A stretch of 64,000 bases of DNA from assembly GCA_944989445.1 (NCBI GenBank), contig CALYLW010000180.1:1442798-1506797 (forward strand), in the 5' to 3' direction. Numbering within the stretch: the first letter of the stretch is position 1; each line of letters begins with the position of its first letter. The stretch comes from Ampullaceana balthica. Lineage: Eukaryota; Mollusca; Gastropoda; Lymnaeidae. Positions 59,337-64,000 of the stretch are shown piece after piece. The notes beneath the pieces are model-generated. The model did no database searches, was not told where the DNA came from, and saw only the letters and a list, made by a program, of their open reading frames with translations. The translations under genes were made by a program, and so were the position numbers.

Positions 59337-61012
59337 TTAATTAAAGAAAAATAGCCTAATTTTATTCAGGCAGCTTACAACAAATCTCTCTAAAACCCGG
59401 TCTCTGCTCAACCATAGGACATCATTGTACATAAGCACAGTGTTACACTGTGCTTGAACCTCATCAAGAAGTGCTTGAAACTGAAGACAATTAAGAGCTC
59501 GATCCACCTGTCCCTGGCACAAAGAGCTTCTTGGTGAATGAGACAATGAATCTGAATAACTGAATGTTTTGCTTTTTAACTTTAACAACTGTATAAAACC
59601 AGGAGTGGTTCCTAACATGCAAGGCACATCATCACTAGTAACTGTAAACTACTTTAACTGGTCTTCTGTCTTGTTTAGGGCTGCGGAAATCAACGGTTAA
59701 TTTCTCTATTAATTGTTGAAAATTTTAACTATTAAATTATTTTTTAATGATTAATCAACCCATCACTTACAAATTATTGCCTACCATGGTTCTAAAATTT
59801 TGCCTACTTAACCAAATGAAAAGCATACTAAGCTAATGGCAGTAATGGAGTCTGACTCAGAGACAGAAAATGACGACATCTCGTCTGATGAATTACTGCG
59901 TTACAAAGTGGAGATGAAAGTTCCTGAATCCATTAACTCTCTACAATGGTGGAAACTTAATGAACACCGATATCTGATAATGTCATTCCTTGCCAAGACC
60001 GTTTTATGCATACCAGTTACCTCGGTTCCATGTGAATGATTGTTCAGCTCGGGTGGTTATATTGTCAATTAGACCCGCTCATCACTTGAGCCAAATAATG
60101 TAAAAAACTTGTCTTTTTGTGTAGTTGGTTAAAAGATTACATATAAAGGAGACATTCCAGTGTTATTTAGATTTTCAACAAGAACGTTTAATAAGTGTTA
60201 CTTATGACATCATAAATTTTAGTTTTTGGCTTTAATCGAAATTAATGATTAATTAATAGTTAATTTTTCAAAAGTTAAGGATTAAATTTAAATTAATCGT
60301 TAACAGCCCTAGTCTTGTTGCAAAAAAGCGTCCATCACAGCATTGTAAATTATATATATGTATTCCCTTTGTTTTTTTGGGGGGAAGATGCCAATTTAAC
60401 CAGCTCTTCTCTCATCGTATCATCAGCATAAGGCAAAATTATTGCTAGCCTTCCATGGTTATTTATAGCTGTGCTCATCCTAGCACATTGAGTAGCAGGA
60501 TGCCGTTTGCAAGTCAGTGGTGAGCTGCTGACTAATATCACTTGCCATCCACAGGACACAATTTTTAACTGTATTTATTCTATGTGGCATCTTGGGGATG
60601 CTTTGTTTAATTTTGTCTTTATTTGGAAATTCGTGAAAAAAGGGAATTACTCCCAGACAACAAACTCTTTGATTAATCCCCATTGGAGAGCGATTTACCA
60701 TTTTTTGTCAGGCACAATGAGATTGTAAAGGCTGACCATTGTTAGATGATTTGTTTTAGAAAGATAATTGCAAAAACCAACTTTCTAGTATAATTCCTAA
60801 ATTTCCCTTCAATAAACATCTTATGTTATGCTTCATCCAGTTCAACAAGTAAGTTAAACGTCCAAGAAGAGACTAAATCACTTATTTAAATTACATAATA
60901 AAAAAAAATTTTTTATATTGATTAAGGAAGTAATATTTTAGTCACGTGCAGGCTGATGAGGCTCTGCAGGCTGACTGTGGCACGAGTGCCATAGGTTCAC
61001 CATCGCTGGCTT
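59337..61012 (-). pseudogene. hAT transposase relic (GTF2IRD2/FAM200-like), split by another hAT
   Basis: Minus-strand pieces in order: PNKDKIKQSIPKMPHR and MASDISQQLTTDLQTASCYS (60701-60480), NNHGRLAIILPYADDTMREE (about 60450), then after the 59676-60311 insertion, CMLGTTPGFIQLLK, NCLQFQALLDEVQ and VLWLSRDRVLERF (59627-59340). These are the catalytic-domain motifs of the GTF2IRD2/ZBED5 type of hAT transposase. The end near 60950-61012 (GTGCCATAGGTTCACCATCG) resembles this group's terminal sequence. Frameshifts and the nested element make it inactive. Confidence 0.75.
59668..60319 (+). mobile_element. 636-bp hAT element with perfect TSD, keeping the transposase C-terminus
   Basis: GTCTTGTT at 59668-59675 and 60312-60319 flanks 59676-60311. 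Termini share TAGGGCTG. A frame from 59836 encodes NSLQWWKLNEHRY, LAKTVLCIPVTSVPCE, then a TGA, LFSSGG and RSSLEPNNVKNLSF: the hAT C-terminal dimerisation domain of the Ac/ZBED type. An internally deleted derivative. Confidence 0.9.
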
Positions 61013-61256
61013 GTGTCAGCACACAGGGAAGCACTAGTCAATTAACCAAGAACTACACCAAAGAAATGAAACATGAGCTATTTCTTATGATTTACGATTT
61101 TGTCATAAAGCCTACAGGGAACCTTCACTTGAATAAATGTCCTTATGACCTTACTTTTTTCTTAATGATTTGCGTTTCACGTGTTAACAACTGTTTCATA
61201 TATTCACTTATCTACTCTGGTCTTAGCCACACGATGCTTACTAACCTAAAGGTTAG

Positions 61257-61322
61257 TGTACCTTCTCTGTAAACACTAACCTTTAGGAAATCCTAAAGGT
61301 TAGTGTTTACAGAGAAGGTACA
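61257..61322. repeat. Perfect 32-bp hairpin with 2-base loop
   Basis: 61257-61288 pairs base for base with 61291-61322 around the loop AA. Just upstream, TAACCTAAAGGTTA (61241-61254) is itself a palindrome, so CCTAAAGGTTAGTGT occurs in several orientations. Confidence 0.95.
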
Positions 61323-61784
61323 TGGCCAGAAGATGCATGCTGTAAGTGAGAAATGCATTTGCTGACTCTGTTTAATGGTGGTTGAAAGTGTAGAAATGCG
61401 ATACAAATAGTGTCTCCAACACACTATGAATATTTACTTCTTGATTATTAGCAAACATTGGCAAGTCAGCATGTTTTCTCCAGAAGAAATACATTTTCTA
61501 AATTCTTATAGTTTTGATTTTCTGTTTCAGTACCCCAACATTCCTCCTTCCCTCACCCTTATTAGCCTATGTAATGAATGTCTCCAAAAGGTATAGAAGA
61601 AAACTTCCAATTTTTTGCACATCATATCCTATATAAATATTGTGATGGCTCTTCTGTCAGAGAGCTTACTAATAATAAGCTTGAATCTCAAGGTTCTAAA
61701 TATTTAACTGGTACCCTTAAATTTAACCTGCTATATTTATCCAAAATAAAGTAAAATAACTAACAGTATTTAATTGTGAAAGGC

Positions 61785-62720
61785 ATTTTTATTAATATTT
61801 CACATTAATTAAAATACAGCAGATTATTAACATTACCACAAAAAACTAGGCTAAGAAATGTGGTGATTTATGGTTCAAATTATGAGTATGTTATTTACAT
61901 ACAAAATGAAATTATAAAATAAAACTCAATAAAAGGTTAAAATCCTACAAAGTAAAAGCTAGATTAAGTGCAATTTTACTTGAAATGTCAAAAATGGACT
62001 TTGTAATGTGTACATACACTTTTCCCAAGAGCATTAACAGACCAAAAACAAAAGTTACTACAGGTCTGGCCACCACTGGATTAAACCAATATTGCTCACA
62101 CTGAATTGAACTACCAGAATTTCAAATTTTTCCTAACCATTAACTCCACAGATCCAATTAAAAACAATCTATGTAAATGGACGATTTCAAAATAAATCAA
62201 AGAGCATTTTAAAAATATGAAAACATCCAAGTCTCAGGATGTTAATTAATGCCCCAAGAACAAATGAACTTTACAAATCACACTAAAAATTTGGAAACCT
62301 ATTTTCAGGGCTAAACAAACACTCTACTAATTATGGCGAAGGGTTTTAACATTTTGGGGGGTGGGGAATGCAAGAGGAAATCATTGTGTAACTTTTCAAG
62401 TTGAAAATGCAGTTAAATTGTTATGTTCAAAATTATTGAAATAAAAAAATTAACTTTAAATTATTATATAAAATAATAATTTCCCAGCATTTCCTTTCCT
62501 GTGTCCAAATTTGTGGTAATTTTTATAAAAATTTCATGTTCATATATGATAAAAAACAGAACATGTCTGCTGACTTTGAAAATGATCAAAATACATGTAA
62601 GCTGCTCTTAATTATAAATGGCTCTATGACTGTTTAAACATTGAATGATTCATGTATACCTGCATATTGATAGACCTGAATTTAAAAAAAAACATACATG
62701 ACAAAACAAAAATACAAACA
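61785..62720 (-). other. Probable 3' UTR of the unknown minus-strand gene
   Basis: The region between the stop at 62721 and a minus-strand AATAAA near 61788 is A+T-rich, transposon-free and without frames, as expected for a 3' UTR. This is inferred only from position. Confidence 0.35.
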
Positions 62721-62872
62721 CTATCGCAAAGGAGGCTGTGACATAAATCCTGTTTGATATGATGCAGAGAGTGCTTGAGATGATGGCATGAGGAGCTGGT
62801 TAGCACGAACTGAGTCGGCAAATAGACTGTGATAATTAGGAAGAGGTACATAAGCTGCTGTAATCACACGTC
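62721..62872 (-). CDS. Terminal coding exon of an unidentified gene
   Basis: Reading minus, a good acceptor (TTACTTCTTTCAG) precedes 152 nt: two bases completing a codon, then 49 codons and a TAG (62723-62721). The peptide includes RVITAAYVPLPNYHSLF, ADSVRANQLLMPSSQ and ends MSQPPLR. It is Ser/Pro/Gln-rich and looks like an unstructured C-terminus. Upstream exons would lie beyond the window or between 62,900 and 64,000. I do not recognise the protein. Compositional contrast with neighbours and the splice site support it as real. Confidence 0.5.
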
Positions 62873-63211
62873 CTGAAAGAAGTAACCAAAATGTAATATT
62901 AGGAACTTCTTTGGTTTTAAAATCAAAACAAGACAATGTCATTTTTAAAGATTTCAGTTAAAACATCATACTAAAATAGTTGGTTGATCTTTAAATGTTC
63001 AAATGAAAGTTGTACCAACTACAACCAATGTTCCCTACTGGACTGCTGTCCCGTTTTTTGGGTATTTTCTAGTTTGCCTCTATACCACTGTCCCTATTTT
63101 TCTGCACCTCACTAGATACTGGAGAACAATGCACCAGAAGCTAAAATTAACCAACCAATTGTAGTTTAACCTAAATATAAGCCATTGCAAAAGGCTGCCC
63201 ATGTTTTTAAT

Positions 63212-64000
63212 TTAACTCATTCGCTACTAATGCGACCTACCCCCCTTGCTAGTAATGCGCCTAAATGCAACATGGCGCCTAGCAATGTGCATACATCACG
63301 CAACCTCGTGAGAAGCATTGTTACAGTGTGAATAGCTCTTGGCTTTTTAAAAAGTAGAAACATCGCTGATTTCGTTTTTAACAAAACGGATGCTTATATC
63401 ATTTACGGTTCAAAAGCTGTGTGGCTTAGAAGTGGGGCTCCATTTGGTGAAATTTGAACATGTCTTATACAATGGCCTTTCATTTTCTTTACTCTTTAAT
63501 TGCTGCTTCAACATCTAATTAACAGCAGTTAATAATTCAAACAATTAGGAGGAATCAGACCAAAATACAATAGACTTTGATAGTGATAATAAATAACTCT
63601 GATCAGAGTGACGCTAACAAGAGTGATGATGGAGATACTGTCACTGAATCTTGGTCAGACAATTTGACCAGTGTTACAGACAAGCTAGAAAATGTTGATG
63701 TAATTATAGGGGAAATCATTTTATCCCTATTGACAGCAGTCTCATAGACTACTTCAAGCTTTTCATGAACTCTGCCATAATAGAGTTTTTAATTGCTGAA
63801 ACAAACAGATACGCTGAACCGCAGCAAACAGCCAAGGGTAAGAAAGACACCCAGTGGAAGGAGGCTACTAATGAGGATATATATAAATTCCTCTACATCA
63901 ACATCATGTTTAGACTGAAGTAACCATTTACAAAATTGTATTGGTCAGTGGTTAAGAAGTTACTGAAAGTGACATGAGACAATAATACTATAAAAGGTGA
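63212..64000 (+). mobile_element. PiggyBac-like element, 5' part, running off the window
   Basis: TTAA (63212-63215) is followed by CTCATTCGCTACTAATGCG, a terminus like those of PGBD-type piggyBac elements. From about 63735 the frame encodes YFKLFMNSAIIEFLIAET, NRYAEPQQ, WKEATNEDIYKFLYINIMF and LYWSVVKK, the start of the DDE transposase domain, with an acidic Ser/Asp-rich part before it (63590-63710). Stops and frameshifts (for example before FTKLYW) show it is dead. The catalytic aspartates would lie beyond 64000. Confidence 0.75.

Overview
This is an A+T-rich animal nuclear DNA window with spliced genes and many transposon remnants. I reconstructed three housekeeping genes exon by exon: SSR1 (TRAP-alpha, + strand, 9 exons, 298 aa), TRAPPC2L (- strand, 5 exons, 138 aa) and NEDD8 (- strand, 5 exons, 77 aa). 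All junctions are GT-AG, all phases match, and each protein keeps family landmarks. A fourth gene is represented only by a terminal coding exon (62721-62872, - strand), which I do not recognise. Helitrons, Penelope-like elements, RNase H LINEs, pogo-like and hAT elements and tRNA-derived SINEs suggest an invertebrate, perhaps a lophotrochozoan such as a mollusc. That placement is inference.

Layout. 1-2.5 kb: small MITEs and the SSR1 upstream region. 2.6-17.6 kb: SSR1, with a Helitron three bases inside the intron 2 donor, a LINE RNase H fragment and MITEs in intron 4, a pogo-like element in intron 5 and a minisatellite next to the last acceptor. 17.6-19.0 kb: convergent 3' ends of SSR1 and TRAPPC2L. 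19.0-33.4 kb: TRAPPC2L, whose introns hold Penelope-like, LINE, hAT, Helitron, SINE and pogo-like copies, some nested. 33.4-38.9 kb: intergenic, including a TIR element with 6-bp target duplications. 38.9-50.9 kb: NEDD8, a 77-residue protein spread over 12 kb, with an inverted pair of pogo-like elements around three short exons. 51-61.8 kb: transposon-rich intergenic DNA. 61.8-62.9 kb: 3' UTR and last exon of the unknown gene. 63.2 kb to the end: piggyBac-like element.

The three identified genes serve separate core tasks: ER translocation, TRAPP vesicle tethering and neddylation. They are not an operon or a joint system. The interest lies in how mobile DNA has rebuilt the gene architecture: insertions at splice sites, inverted repeats around exons, nested insertions dated by target-site duplications, and foldback DNA in the NEDD8 intron. 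I saw no CRISPR array, true tRNA or rRNA gene, or prokaryotic operon.
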